DNA of 64,000 bases from Staphylococcus pettenkoferi (GTDB lineage Bacteria > Bacillota > Bacilli > Staphylococcales > Staphylococcaceae), in contig NZ_JANSKK010000007.1 in the NCBI RefSeq assembly GCF_026659735.1, forward strand, positions 62,001 to 126,000, read 5' to 3'. Below the pieces are notes generated by a model that did not search any database, was not told where the DNA came from, and saw nothing but the letters and a program-made list of their open reading frames with translations. How positions within the stretch are numbered: position 1 is the stretch's first letter; the number at the start of each line of letters is the position of its first letter. Positions 48,980-58,724 of this stretch are shown piece after piece. The position numbers and the translations under genes are program-made.

Positions 48980-50404
48980 TTAAACGTGAATTGAACGTCC
49001 TTCAATCTTTAATCCGAGTTCCATTAACACTTCAGATAGAGATGGATGGGCATGGGTAGTTAAGCCTAATTCCAAAGCAGAACCTTTCATAAATTGAAGT
49101 AATGAGACTTCGTTAATCAATTCCGTAACATGAGGTCCAATCATTGCGAGACCTAATATATCATTGGTTGCATTATCGATAACCACTTCGCAGAATCCTT
49201 TATCTTTGTCTGGCGTATCAATTACGGCTTTACCAATTGCAGCGAATGGGACTTTCTGCACAGTAATGTCATAACCCTGTTCTTTCGCTTGTTCTTCACT
49301 CAAACCTATAGATGCTACTTCTGGATTGGTATAAATACAACGTGGCATTAGATTGTAATCCACTGCTATTGGACTTGCATCAAACATATGGTCTACGGCA
49401 GTGATGCCTTCCTTAGAACCTACATGAGCAAGTTGTAACTGTCCAATGCAATCGCCTGCAGCATAGATATGACTTTCATCCGTTTGTTGGTAAGTGTTCG
49501 TCTGGATGTGCTGCTGTGGATTGGTTTGCACTTTCGTATTATTCAAGCCGATATCATCTGTATTTGGAACACGTCCGATAGCTACAAGACATTTGTCAAA
49601 GCTTTGCTCAGTATCCTCAAGTTGTATCGTAATGCCATTTGAATGATCAGTGGAAACCGATTCTTCACTTAAGGCTGTGTTCTCATAGAAAGTCACACCT
49701 TTTTGAGTCAGCGAACGACGTAATGTTTGCGCTACCCTTTTACTTTCGTTAGGTAAAATGCGCGGTCCAGCTTCTATGACAGTGACATTGACACCCAAAT
49801 CATTGAATAAAGACGCAAATTCTAAAACGATGACGCCACCACCAATAATTGCCATTGAATGTGGGAGTGTCTCAAGTTGCAATACATCATCACTAGATAA
49901 GATCACTTGATGATCAAACGGTAGAAATGGCAATTCTGCTGGACGCGAGCCAGTCGCAATCAGCACATGTTGGTTAGGAATAAGTGTAGACTCACCATCT
50001 TCAAATTCAACCGCAATCGTACCACACTGAGGAGAGAAGATAGATGGTCCTAGGATACGGCCTGTACCATTGTATACATCAATGTGATTCTGTTTCATTA
50101 GATGCTGAACACCTTGATACATTTGATCAACGATCGCTTGTTTACGTTTCATCATATCAGCAATATCGAAATCGAAACATGCGATGTTCACACCAAATTC
50201 TGAAGCTTGAGCTACTGTTTGGACTACTTCAGCAGACTTTAACAAAGCTTTTGTAGGGATACATCCTTGATGGAGACATGTGCCGCCGAGTAAAGAACGT
50301 TCCACTATTGCTACTTTCTTACCTAATTGTGACGCACGAATCGCTGCGACATAACCCGCAGTTCCGCCGCCTAGTATGACGAGATCATATTGTTCTTCAG
50401 CCAT
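48980..50404 (-). CDS. lpdA: Dihydrolipoyl dehydrogenase E3 of the Bkd complex
   Basis: A 474-residue flavoenzyme that reoxidises dihydrolipoyl E2. FAD loop VILGGGTAGYVAAIRA, redox disulfide GGTCLHQGCIPTKALL, NAD loop AIIGGGVIVLEFASLF and the C-terminal catalytic THAHPSLSEVL are intact. It is the first gene of the bkd cluster. As recalled for S. aureus, no ptb, bcd or buk genes accompany it, unlike in Bacillus. Confidence 0.93.
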   Translation of the reverse strand: MAEEQYDLVILGGGTAGYVAAIRASQLGKKVAIVERSLLGGTCLHQGCIPTKALLKSAEVVQTVAQASEFGVNIACFDFDIADMMKRKQAIVDQMYQGVQHLMKQNHIDVYNGTGRILGPSIFSPQCGTIAVEFEDGESTLIPNQHVLIATGSRPAELPFLPFDHQVILSSDDVLQLETLPHSMAIIGGGVIVLEFASLFNDLGVNVTVIEAGPRILPNESKRVAQTLRRSLTQKGVTFYENTALSEESVSTDHSNGITIQLEDTEQSFDKCLVAIGRVPNTDDIGLNNTKVQTNPQQHIQTNTYQQTDESHIYAAGDCIGQLQLAHVGSKEGITAVDHMFDASPIAVDYNLMPRCIYTNPEVASIGLSEEQAKEQGYDITVQKVPFAAIGKAVIDTPDKDKGFCEVVIDNATNDILGLAMIGPHVTELINEVSLLQFMKGSALELGLTTHAHPSLSEVLMELGLKIEGRSIHV

Positions 50405-50453
50405 ATTTTTACTCCAATCTATACAGGTTTAAGCGTGTGAGGTATTAATAAAG

Positions 50454-50467
50454 TGAAAATGTTTACT
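50454..50467 (-). promoter_or_regulatory. Weak cre-like site upstream of lpdA
   Basis: Minus strand AGTAAACATTTTCA matches the CcpA operator consensus at 12 of 14 positions but has CA in place of the central CG. It lies about 50 bp before the lpdA ATG, beside a possible TTGAGT-N17-TAATAC promoter. Confidence 0.2.
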
Positions 50468-50561
50468 CAAAAGTTATTCCACAGTACATTTTACCTTAAA
50501 GCAACATAATAGAAAAAGATAATCACTCATAATTGTTATTAGTTATTAAGACAACGTTAAG

Positions 50562-50613
50562 CAACTGTGAAATAAGTTAGTTACTAATGGTGTTCTAACC
50601 TATCTCACAGTTG
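50562..50613 (-). terminator. Probable terminator after recN
   Basis: CAACTGTGA (50562-50570) pairs with TCACAGTTG (50605-50613), extended by GTTAG/CTAAC with G-T pairs on the minus strand. The T tract is weak. Confidence 0.55.
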
Positions 50614-50624
50614 ATCTGAATCGC

Positions 50625-52304
50625 TTATGCGCGTTGATTCTGTTCAATCATTTCTTTCGCATTCTGACGTGTGAGTTCAGTCACATTAGCTCCTGAAATC
50701 ATACGTGCAATTTCGTCTATTCGAGCATCTCCGGTAAGCTCTTCAACGTGTGTCGTCGTGCGCTCATCTTCTGTTGTGCCTTTCGTGATGAGTAAGTGAT
50801 GATCACTCATCGTTGCCACTTGAGGAAGATGTGAAATACAAATCACTTGAATATGCTCAGCTAAATCTCTCATCTTCTCAGCCATCTTCTGAGCAGCTTG
50901 GCCTGAGACGCCTGAATCTACTTCATCAAAGAGAATCGCTGTTTGACCTCTTGATTTCACAAAGATTGTTTTTAAGGCAAGCATGATACGAGAAAGCTCG
51001 CCGCCTGAAGCGATTTTATTTAAGCTCTTTAACGGTTCGCCCCGGTTAGGACTAATTAAGAATTCTACAAACTCGATGCCCTCACGATTCGGTTGTTCGA
51101 GTGGTTTGAATGAAATCTCTAAATTCGCATCTTTCATTTGTAGATTCTGAATTTCATCGACGATATGTTCTCTTAGCGTTTGCGCTACTTTGCGACGCGC
51201 TTTAGAAAGCTTCTGACCAATATCAAGTACTTGATGATATAAATTTGAGATTTCTTCTCTTAATTGAGAGGTGCTTTCTTCGTAATTCTCTATTTTATTA
51301 ATTTCATTTTCAATTTTCGCTTGATACTTAATGAGTTCTGAAACGTCTTTACCATACTTACGCTTCAAATTGTTAAGTAAGTTCATGCGTGATTCTAATT
51401 CGTTTAAATATTGTTCATCAAACTCTGTATTCGTCAGTTCGTCATAGAGTTGATGCTTTGCATCTTCCAACGTATAGTAGAATTGATCAACCTCTTCTTT
51501 GAGAGATTGATATTGATCAGGCAGTATTTCATTGACACGCTCGAGTTGATTGCTCAACTCATACAAACGGTCTGGAATGGCGTGCTCATCCGTTAAAGTA
51601 AGATGCGCATTATTCAATGCAATATTGAGATTCTCAGAGTTCTTAATACGGTTGATATCCGTTTCTAGCTCTTCGACTTCATCTTCTCTCAGATGTGCTT
51701 CTTTAAGTTCATCATTTTGAAACTTTAATAAATCGAGCCGTTGAAGCAAAGCCTGATCGGCTGATTCTAACTCGGATAGTTCTTTCTTCTTAGCTATATA
51801 TTTGTCATATGTTGACGTATAATCATCTAATAAATCGGCATATTGCCCTTCTGCATAATTATCTAATAATTGTAGATGATATTTTTGTTTCAATAATGTT
51901 TGCGTCTCATGCTGACCATGAATATCGAGCAATTCTTGCATAACACGTCGCAAATCTGCCAGTGTAACGACTTGGTTATTGATACGGCAAATACTTTTAC
52001 CAGAGCTAAAAATCTCTCGCTTAACTAATAAGAAATCCTCATCTACATCGATAGACATATCTTCGAGAATGGAGATGGCGTCTTTACTTTCGTCTATGTC
52101 GAATATGCCTTCGATGATCGCTTTCTTCTCGCCATGGCGCACGTAATCAGAAGACGCACGCATCCCTATGAGTTGGCCAATTGCATCAATAATGATGGAC
52201 TTACCCGCACCCGTTTCACCACTGAGCACCGTTAAGCCATCAGAGAGGTGAATTTCTAGCGTATCAATAATTGCAAACTGTTTAATAGATAAGGTTTGTA
52301 ACAT
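50625..52304 (-). CDS. recN: DNA repair protein RecN
   Basis: A 559-residue SMC-like ATPase involved in double-strand break repair. Walker A is SGETGAGKSIIIDA (near 30-43), a long coiled coil runs from about 160 to 370, and the C-terminal ABC signature GGELSRIMLALK and Walker B ILFDEVDSGVSG are intact. It follows argR with a 20-bp gap, the usual Firmicutes ahrC-recN order. Confidence 0.96.
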   Translation of the reverse strand: MLQTLSIKQFAIIDTLEIHLSDGLTVLSGETGAGKSIIIDAIGQLIGMRASSDYVRHGEKKAIIEGIFDIDESKDAISILEDMSIDVDEDFLLVKREIFSSGKSICRINNQVVTLADLRRVMQELLDIHGQHETQTLLKQKYHLQLLDNYAEGQYADLLDDYTSTYDKYIAKKKELSELESADQALLQRLDLLKFQNDELKEAHLREDEVEELETDINRIKNSENLNIALNNAHLTLTDEHAIPDRLYELSNQLERVNEILPDQYQSLKEEVDQFYYTLEDAKHQLYDELTNTEFDEQYLNELESRMNLLNNLKRKYGKDVSELIKYQAKIENEINKIENYEESTSQLREEISNLYHQVLDIGQKLSKARRKVAQTLREHIVDEIQNLQMKDANLEISFKPLEQPNREGIEFVEFLISPNRGEPLKSLNKIASGGELSRIMLALKTIFVKSRGQTAILFDEVDSGVSGQAAQKMAEKMRDLAEHIQVICISHLPQVATMSDHHLLITKGTTEDERTTTHVEELTGDARIDEIARMISGANVTELTRQNAKEMIEQNQRA

Positions 52305-52324
52305 TGAAGTTCACTTCCTTATGC

Positions 52325-52777
52325 TTATAGTAAGTTAAAGATTCTTGTCTTGATTGTCTCACTCGCGTCTTTGTTACGGCAAATGATTAAGCATGTATCA
52401 TCACCACAAATTGTACCGAGTACCTCTTCCCAATCGATTTGATCGAGGATAGCCCCTATAGATTGAGCGTTGCCTGGTAAAGTCTTTAAGACGAGAAGGT
52501 TCTCTGTTCCATCTATGTTGACGAAAGAATCCATTAAATAACGACCGAGTTTCTCGAGTGGATGATATTTACGATCGTTCGGCAAGCTATAGACATATTG
52601 TCCTGCTGGCGTAGGCACTTTGATGAGTTGAAGTTCTTTAATATCTCTGGATACAGTTGCTTGAGTAACATTTAGATCATACTCGTTTAAACGTTTAACG
52701 AGTTCATCTTGGGTTTCAATCTTCTCATTAGAGATAATTTCACGTATCTTGATATGACGGACTGACTTTTTCGCCAT
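52325..52777 (-). CDS. argR: Arginine repressor ArgR/AhrC
   Basis: A 150-residue hexameric regulator of arginine metabolism. The N-terminal winged helix ([20 protein letters not shown], then [14 protein letters not shown]) and the C-terminal arginine-binding domain with [14 protein letters not shown] are present. The ATG at 52777 has AGAGGTG upstream; the frame opens too early at 52834. A probable ARG box (52796-52809) lies just upstream, suggesting self-control. Confidence 0.94.
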   Translation of the reverse strand: MAKKSVRHIKIREIISNEKIETQDELVKRLNEYDLNVTQATVSRDIKELQLIKVPTPAGQYVYSLPNDRKYHPLEKLGRYLMDSFVNIDGTENLLVLKTLPGNAQSIGAILDQIDWEEVLGTICGDDTCLIICRNKDASETIKTRIFNLL

Positions 52778-52795
52778 GTATAACACCTCTATCAA

Positions 52796-52809
52796 CGAAT
52801 ATTTATACA
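52796..52809 (-). promoter_or_regulatory. Probable ARG box upstream of argR
   Basis: Minus strand TGTATAAATATTCG matches the ArgR half-operator consensus TGAATAWWWATTCA with two mismatches. It lies 19-32 bp before the argR ATG and overlaps a possible -10 (TATAAA). The surrounding gap 52778-53121 holds nothing else but AT-rich sequence and the ispA terminator. Confidence 0.45.
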
Positions 52810-53052
52810 ATGATTTTAACACATTGCTTCCCATTTCACTACTATATGTATCAGTGATTGAGAGTGTGATATGAGTGGACTACGGTATAATAAATATTAA
52901 TTATTGTGGCTGATTCGTAGACACTTTGTAAGTATATTCATGTATATAAATTAATAGACAAGATTCTCTCGTTGATTTAATTCAGCTTTGGATAAACTTT
53001 CGACAAGCACTAGAAGAACTTGAATTGTCACCTCTGCTTGATTGGCGTCTCA

Positions 53053-53097
53053 ATAAAAGAAGTTCCATGAGAGCCAACTTGCTCCCAAATGGAACTT
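53053..53097 (-). terminator. Rho-independent terminator after ispA
   Basis: AAGTTCCAT (53060-53068) pairs with ATGGAACTT (53089-53097), with an inner GAGC/GCTC pair; the minus strand continues with CTTTTATTG. It closes the acc-nusB-xse-ispA operon. Confidence 0.7.
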
Positions 53098-53121
53098 AGA
53101 TCTATCAACGTTAATTTCATA

Positions 53122-54000
53122 TTAATGATCACGTTGTACAAAAAGTTGAATAATTTCATTTAAATGTGACGTATCGTATTGAGGTTGAAGTGTTTCCAAA
53201 TTGCGATATGCACTATCAGCTTCATGCTGTAGTTTTTCTTCTGCTCCTTCTTTTCCTAATAGAGAGACATAAGTGCTCTTATGATTGGTCACATCGCTAC
53301 CGACTGCTTTACCGAGTTTATCTTGGTCTCCGTAAACGTCTAACAAATCGTCTTTAATTTGAAACATTAAGCCGAGATGTTCACTGTAAGCTTCTAACGC
53401 TTGTGCGATTTCTGTCGTAGGTTGAGCAATATCAACAGCAGCCATAACTGCAAATTTCAGTAAAGCACCTGTCTTAGCACGATGAATTTGTTGCAAGGTC
53501 TCTAAATCTATATCTGCATTCTCGCTTTGCATATCGAGCACTTGGCCACCAACCATACCTTGATGTCCACTCGCTTTGGATAGTCGTGCAAGGAGTTGAA
53601 CCTTTGTCTCAGGCGCTAACTTAGAATCAGTAGAGATGATTTCAAATGCCTTAGTGAGTAACGCATCTCCAGCAAGGATTGCTTTCCATTCACCATAAAC
53701 TTTATGGTTAGTAAGCTGTCCACGGCGATAATCATCATTATCCATTGCTGGTAAATCGTCATGAATAAGAGAGTACGTATGGATCATCTCTAGCGCTAAG
53801 GCAGTGTCTAATCCTTGATTTACGTCTTCATTTAACGTATGAAGTGTTAAAAGTACCAATAGTGGACGTAAACGCTTGCCACCCGCGTCGAGAGAGTAAC
53901 GCATGCTTTCTTCTAAATCGGTATTCAGATGCGTATCACTCACTGTTTTTTGAAGATGCGAATTAATGAGGTTAATATAGTCAGTCATTTGTTGATTCAT
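53122..54000 (-). CDS. ispA: Farnesyl diphosphate synthase
   Basis: A 292-residue trans-prenyltransferase that makes C15 farnesyl diphosphate from IPP and DMAPP. The aspartate-rich motifs are [14 protein letters not shown] and [22 protein letters not shown] binds the substrate. The ATG at 54000 has GAAGGTG 9 nt upstream and overlaps the end of xseB by 20 bp; the frame opens earlier at 54048 inside xseB. Confidence 0.94.
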   Translation of the reverse strand: MNQQMTDYINLINSHLQKTVSDTHLNTDLEESMRYSLDAGGKRLRPLLVLLTLHTLNEDVNQGLDTALALEMIHTYSLIHDDLPAMDNDDYRRGQLTNHKVYGEWKAILAGDALLTKAFEIISTDSKLAPETKVQLLARLSKASGHQGMVGGQVLDMQSENADIDLETLQQIHRAKTGALLKFAVMAAVDIAQPTTEIAQALEAYSEHLGLMFQIKDDLLDVYGDQDKLGKAVGSDVTNHKSTYVSLLGKEGAEEKLQHEADSAYRNLETLQPQYDTSHLNEIIQLFVQRDH

Positions 54001-54223
54001 TGTTATTATCACCTTCATTATTTGACGCCTCGTCTTTGACAAGTTCATTGACTTTCTCTTCTGCGTTTTTCAAAGTTTCGTTACAAGAGGCAGATAACTT
54101 CATACCTCGTTGATATAAATCGAGAGACTCTTCAAGTGATACCGTCTCATTGTCTAATTTATTGACGATACTTTCTAATTCTTTCATCATTTCTTCAAAA
54201 CTTTGCTTTTCTTCACTCATCAT
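53981..54223 (-). CDS. xseB: Exodeoxyribonuclease VII small subunit
   Basis: An 80-residue helical protein with the family core [20 protein letters not shown] and [15 protein letters not shown], followed by an acidic, Asn-rich tail. It binds XseA to form ExoVII. It overlaps xseA by 11 bp and ispA by 20 bp, so all three are coupled. Confidence 0.95.
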   Translation of the reverse strand: MMSEEKQSFEEMMKELESIVNKLDNETVSLEESLDLYQRGMKLSASCNETLKNAEEKVNELVKDEASNNEGDNNNESTND

Positions 54224-55550
54224 TTTTACCCACTTTCTCTACAGAAGCTTTAATATTTCCGTCTTTCATAGCTAAATTCAACTGATCGCCTTTACTAATT
54301 TGATTCACACTTGTGACGACTTGATCATCTTTACTAATGATAGAGTAACCCCGTAACATGACGTTAGTTGGGCTCAAGTTATTGAGCAATTCTACTTTAT
54401 TCTTGAGTTGCGTTTCGTTATGAGATAACATCTGTCGCAAGCGTTGAACGAGTACTTGTTGATAACGCGCTGCATGACTTTGATATTGTTTAATATCGTT
54501 CAATAGATAACGCAAATTAAATTTTTGAGAAACTAAACGTAAATCTTGTCTTGCCTGTGTCAATTGCATTTTTAAATTAAGATTTAATTGCTTTTCTAAC
54601 TCATCACGACGTTGAATTTGTTGATCGTAAAGTAAAGATGGCGTCTTAAATTTATAATAAGATGCTAAATAATCTAAGCGCTTGCGTTGTTGTTTAATGA
54701 TTTGCTGTATCTGACGCGTCATAGATAATTGTACTTGTTTGAGTTGTTGCATCAGTTCAAACTGATCTGGCGTAGCTAGCACGGCAGCATGTGTAGGTGT
54801 AGCAGCACGAACATCCGCTACTAAATCGCTAATGGTATAGTCCGATTCATGACCCACTGCGGAGATGATCGGTGTTTGGCAGTTGTAAATTGCACGTGCA
54901 ACCTCTTCTTCATTAAAGTTCCATAAATCCTCAATTGAACCTCCGCCACGACCGAGGATAATCACATCTACACCGAGTTGATCTGCTTGTTCAATCTTGG
55001 CCACGATATCATCTTTCGCTTGCTTTCCTTGTACTAACGTACTGATATACTCTTGTTTAACTAACGGATAGCGGCTGTTTAATGTCGAATAAATATCTCG
55101 AATGGCTGCACCTGTACTTGCAGTTAGTATCGCTATACTTGAAGGGAACTGTGGTATTGGCTTTTTATTGACATCATCAAACAAGCCTTCTTTACGTAAC
55201 TTCTCTTTAAGCTCAGCTAGTCTCTGATAAAGAATACCAATGCCATCTAGCTGCATCTTATTGACATAAAGTTGATAATTTCCTCTCTTCTCAAATACCG
55301 ATACACGTGCTTCAATAAGTACTTCGTCACCTTCTTTAGGTGTAAAGCCAAGTTTAGATGCGTTACCTCTAAACATCGTCGCGTTGATGACACTATTGTC
55401 GTCTTTGACGTTAAAGTAGAGGTGACCACTCGTATGCTTTTTAAAATTGGATAATTCACCTTTAATTAAGATAGTTTGTAGATGTGGATCTTGATCAAAC
55501 TTGTACTTAATATATTTAGTTAAAGCAGAAACGCTGAGATAATCTGTCAT
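54213..55550 (-). CDS. xseA: Exodeoxyribonuclease VII large subunit
   Basis: A 445-residue nuclease acting on single-stranded DNA ends. The N-terminal OB fold ([31 protein letters not shown]) is followed by the catalytic domain with [16 protein letters not shown] and [19 protein letters not shown], then a long coiled coil. It lies 14 bp after nusB. Confidence 0.96.
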   Translation of the reverse strand: MTDYLSVSALTKYIKYKFDQDPHLQTILIKGELSNFKKHTSGHLYFNVKDDNSVINATMFRGNASKLGFTPKEGDEVLIEARVSVFEKRGNYQLYVNKMQLDGIGILYQRLAELKEKLRKEGLFDDVNKKPIPQFPSSIAILTASTGAAIRDIYSTLNSRYPLVKQEYISTLVQGKQAKDDIVAKIEQADQLGVDVIILGRGGGSIEDLWNFNEEEVARAIYNCQTPIISAVGHESDYTISDLVADVRAATPTHAAVLATPDQFELMQQLKQVQLSMTRQIQQIIKQQRKRLDYLASYYKFKTPSLLYDQQIQRRDELEKQLNLNLKMQLTQARQDLRLVSQKFNLRYLLNDIKQYQSHAARYQQVLVQRLRQMLSHNETQLKNKVELLNNLSPTNVMLRGYSIISKDDQVVTSVNQISKGDQLNLAMKDGNIKASVEKVGKNDE

Positions 55551-55564
55551 ACCGCCACCACGCT

Positions 55565-55957
55565 TTATTTAATATTACTTAAGACCCCGTTAATAAACTT
55601 ATGATGATTGTCATCACTGAATTGTTTAGTCAATTCAACAGCTTCGTTAATCACGACTTTTTCTGGCGTATCGCCATTCATGAGTTCAAATGTCGCCATT
55701 CGCAGAATGATGCGATCTGTTTTAAGTAAACGATCAAGTGTCCAATCTTGTAAATAAGGTGCAATCTTCTCATCTAAGACGCTCTCATGATCTTTCACGC
55801 CTGTAACGAGCCAGTTGATAAAATCTAAATCAATATCATCTTTGTCTTTATCATCTTTAATGAAATTCACAGCTTCAGCTATAGATAAGTCATTGTTTTT
55901 AACTTCTAATTGAAATAGAGTTTGAAAAGCTTGTGTTCTAGATTCTCTACGACTCAT
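55565..55957 (-). CDS. nusB: Transcription antitermination factor NusB
   Basis: A 130-residue all-helical protein with the N-terminal [17 protein letters not shown] and the C-terminal [17 protein letters not shown] signature. With NusE it supports rRNA antitermination. The ATG at 55957 has GAAGGAG in front. It is only 33 bp from accC; the gene yqhY that normally lies between them is absent. Confidence 0.95.
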   Translation of the reverse strand: MSRRESRTQAFQTLFQLEVKNNDLSIAEAVNFIKDDKDKDDIDLDFINWLVTGVKDHESVLDEKIAPYLQDWTLDRLLKTDRIILRMATFELMNGDTPEKVVINEAVELTKQFSDDNHHKFINGVLSNIK

Positions 55958-55990
55958 GATAAACTCCTTCAAAATATATTTTTTATCTAC

Positions 55991-57355
55991 TTATGAATGT
56001 TCAGTGTCATCATCCATAATATTGTATTTCTCTAAGAATTTCGTGTTAAATTCCCCACTTCTAAAGATGTCATTCGATAAGAGATTCATATGGAAAGGAA
56101 TGGTTGTATCAATGCCTAACACGAGATATTCGCTTAATGCACGTAAACCAGACATGATGGCATCCTCTCTCGTCGGTTGATGCACGATTAATTTACCGAC
56201 CATTGAATCGTAATATGGTGGAATCGTGTAATTGGTATAACATGCTGATTCTACACGCACACCGAATCCTCCTGGAGCAAGATATTGCGTAATCTTACCT
56301 GGTGAAGGCATGAAGTTTTTGTATGGATTCTCTGCATTAATACGAAATTCCATGGCGTGTCCATTGATAGTGACATCTTCTTGCTTAAATGGAATCTCTT
56401 CTCCCATTGCTACTTTCAACTGTAGCTTCACTAAATCCACACCTGTGATCATTTCTGTAACTGGGTGTTCAACTTGGATACGCGTGTTCATTTCCATAAA
56501 GTAGAAATCATCCGTATCTAAATCATAGATAAATTCAATTGTTCCTGCATTTTCATAATTAACTGCCTGTGCTGCACGAATAGCTGCATTACCCATCTCA
56601 ACACGTTTCTCTTCGCTGAGAATTGGAGATGGTGCTTCTTCAACGAGTTTCTGCATACGTCGTTGAATCGTACAATCTCTTTCGCCGAGATGGACGATGT
56701 TACCGTGCTTGTCACCCATGATTTGAATTTCAATATGTCTGAAATTCTCGATGAATTTCTCTAAATATAAGCCGCCATTACCGAAAGCAGTTTCGGCTTC
56801 TTGTTGTGTCATCTTAAAGCCGTTTTCTAACTCTTTCTCGTTGCGAGCTACGCGGATCCCTTTACCGCCACCGCCAGCAGTCGCTTTGATAATCACTGGA
56901 TAACCAATATCTTTGACTAAGTCTTTCGCGTCATCGATTGTTTCAACGAGACCTTCGCTACCAGGTACAACAGGGACATTGGCACGTTTCATTTCTTCTT
57001 TAGCAACGTCTTTGATACCCATCTTCTGAATAGATTCGTAACTTGGTCCAATAAACTGAAGTTGGCACGCTTCACATAGCTCTGCGAAATCTCCATTTTC
57101 CGCTAAAAAGCCATAACCTGGGTGGATACCGTCACAACCTGTAGAGGTAGCGATAGAAAGTATGTTAGGTATGTTCAAGTAGGAATCCTTAGATTGCGTA
57201 GGCCCGACACAATATGCTTCGTCTGCAATTTGAGTATGTAAAGCATCTTTGTCGCCTTCTGAGTATATAGCAACCGTTTGTAATCCTAGCTCTTGACATG
57301 CACGAATAATGCGTACCGCAATTTCTCCGCGGTTAGCAATTAATATCTTCTTCAT
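55991..57355 (-). CDS. accC: Acetyl-CoA carboxylase, biotin carboxylase subunit
   Basis: A 454-residue ATP-grasp enzyme that carboxylates the biotin of AccB. It shows KILIANRGEIAVRIIRACQE at the start, the ATP-binding KATAGGGGKGIRVA, and the catalytic MEMNTRIQVEHPVTEMITG. It follows accB after one base and begins fatty acid synthesis together with the carboxyltransferase encoded elsewhere. Confidence 0.97.
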   Translation of the reverse strand: MKKILIANRGEIAVRIIRACQELGLQTVAIYSEGDKDALHTQIADEAYCVGPTQSKDSYLNIPNILSIATSTGCDGIHPGYGFLAENGDFAELCEACQLQFIGPSYESIQKMGIKDVAKEEMKRANVPVVPGSEGLVETIDDAKDLVKDIGYPVIIKATAGGGGKGIRVARNEKELENGFKMTQQEAETAFGNGGLYLEKFIENFRHIEIQIMGDKHGNIVHLGERDCTIQRRMQKLVEEAPSPILSEEKRVEMGNAAIRAAQAVNYENAGTIEFIYDLDTDDFYFMEMNTRIQVEHPVTEMITGVDLVKLQLKVAMGEEIPFKQEDVTINGHAMEFRINAENPYKNFMPSPGKITQYLAPGGFGVRVESACYTNYTIPPYYDSMVGKLIVHQPTREDAIMSGLRALSEYLVLGIDTTIPFHMNLLSNDIFRSGEFNTKFLEKYNIMDDDTEHS

Positions 57356-57356
57356 C

Positions 57357-57830
57357 TTACTTCACCTTGAATAACGGCTGGCCATACTCTACCATTTGGC
57401 CGTCCTCGACTAAGATTTCTGTGATTTCCCCAGAGATTTCTGCTTGGATTTCGTTGAATAGTTTCATCGCTTCTAGGATACAAACTGTTGTATCATTAGA
57501 CACTTTGTCACCTACTTGTACGTATGGGTTCTCTTCTGGTGATGGTGATTTATAGAATGTACCTACCATTGGTGCTGTAATTGTTTGAGCATCGTCATCT
57601 ACTTGAGCAGACGCTTCACTATCTTGCGTACTAGGTGCTGCTTGAGCAGGTGCCTCTGATGGTGCAGCATACTGTTGTACGGGTTGTTGTGAACTAATTT
57701 GAGGAGTGATAATTTCAGTTTCTTTTTCTTTCTTTAAATTAACAACATTTGTTTTATCTTCTATATTAATCTCAGTTAAACTTGATTGATCAAGTATATC
57801 GATAAGTTCTTTTATTTCTTTAAAATTCAT
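57357..57830 (-). CDS. accB: Acetyl-CoA carboxylase, biotin carboxyl carrier protein
   Basis: A 157-residue carrier with an N-terminal helical part, a Gln/Ala/Pro-rich linker (about 45-85) and a C-terminal biotinyl domain. The biotin acceptor is Lys123 in the motif ILEAMKLFNEI. BirA (1-135) would attach the biotin. A strong promoter lies at 57870-57898. Confidence 0.96.
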   Translation of the reverse strand: MNFKEIKELIDILDQSSLTEINIEDKTNVVNLKKEKETEIITPQISSQQPVQQYAAPSEAPAQAAPSTQDSEASAQVDDDAQTITAPMVGTFYKSPSPEENPYVQVGDKVSNDTTVCILEAMKLFNEIQAEISGEITEILVEDGQMVEYGQPLFKVK

Positions 57831-57869
57831 ACTACTGACTCCTTCAGTTTGGTTTCATCTATCTATTCT

Positions 57870-57898
57870 ATTTTACTTGAGTGGAATATTCAATTCAA
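57870..57898 (-). promoter_or_regulatory. Sigma-A promoter of the acc operon
   Basis: Minus strand: TTGAAT (57893-57898), a 17-nt spacer and TAAAAT (57870-57875), about 40 bp before the accB ATG. In the 303-base gap to efp only this promoter and the efp terminator are seen. Confidence 0.6.
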
Positions 57899-58021
57899 GT
57901 CTATGTATACGTCTTTAGTTTTATTCAAATGAAATAGAATTTGTGAAAAATGAGTTTGTTTCAGTCTTGATGGATTCTCGTACTGCCTCAGTAAGGGTTA
58001 TATTAAGGTTGCGAACTCGAC

Positions 58022-58064
58022 AAAAATATAAGGTCCAGACACACGATGATGTGTGCTTGGACCT
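58022..58064 (-). terminator. Rho-independent terminator after efp
   Basis: AGGTCCA (58031-58037) and TGGACCT (58058-58064) with an inner ACACAC/GTGTGT pair; the minus strand continues TATATTTTTG. Confidence 0.75.
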
Positions 58065-58133
58065 GTAAAATATATAAATTATGATGCGCTTGCTTAAATA
58101 ATTAGAATGCTTTATACGTGAGCTTATTCGGCA

Positions 58134-58697
58134 TCATGTATTCGCACGTGATGCATAACTACCATCGCTAGTGTTGATGACAAGTACGTCGCCTTCGTTA
58201 ACGAATAATGGCACGTTTAAAGTATAACCTGTTTCAACAGTTGCAGATTTAGTAGCGCCTGTTGCAGTATCACCTTTAATACCTGGTTCAGTTTCTGTTA
58301 CTTCAAGTTCAACTGTTTTCGGAAGCTCGATTCCGATGATTTCACCTTCGTAACTTTGAATTTGAACGTCCATATTTGCTTTTAAGAATTTCAATTCTTC
58401 TTGTAAGTAATCGCCAGGAAGTTCTACTTGTTCGAATGTTTCATTGTCCATGAAGACATGCGTGTCACCATCAGCATATAAGTATTGCATGCGGCGATTC
58501 TCAATCATGGCTTGTTCTACTTTCTCACCCGCTCTAAATGTCTTCTCTTGAATCGCACCTGTTCTAAGGTTACGTAATTTAGAGCGTACAAAGGCAGAAC
58601 CTTTACCTGGTTTCACGTGTTGGAAATCGACAACTTTCCAAATTCCATTGTCTACAGAAATAGTTAATCCTGTCTTAAAATCATTAACCGAAATCAT
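58134..58697 (-). CDS. efp: Elongation factor P
   Basis: A 187-residue translation factor that relieves ribosome stalling at proline runs. Three OB-like domains are recognisable; the loop [16 protein letters not shown] (near 28-43) carries the lysine that is modified in Bacillus, and the C-terminal domain has [20 protein letters not shown]. It follows an aminopeptidase gene, the usual yqhT-efp order. Confidence 0.96.
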   Translation of the reverse strand: MISVNDFKTGLTISVDNGIWKVVDFQHVKPGKGSAFVRSKLRNLRTGAIQEKTFRAGEKVEQAMIENRRMQYLYADGDTHVFMDNETFEQVELPGDYLQEELKFLKANMDVQIQSYEGEIIGIELPKTVELEVTETEPGIKGDTATGATKSATVETGYTLNVPLFVNEGDVLVINTSDGSYASRANT

Positions 58698-58724
58698 TCA
58701 GTTTCCTCCTCATTAACGCTTTCA

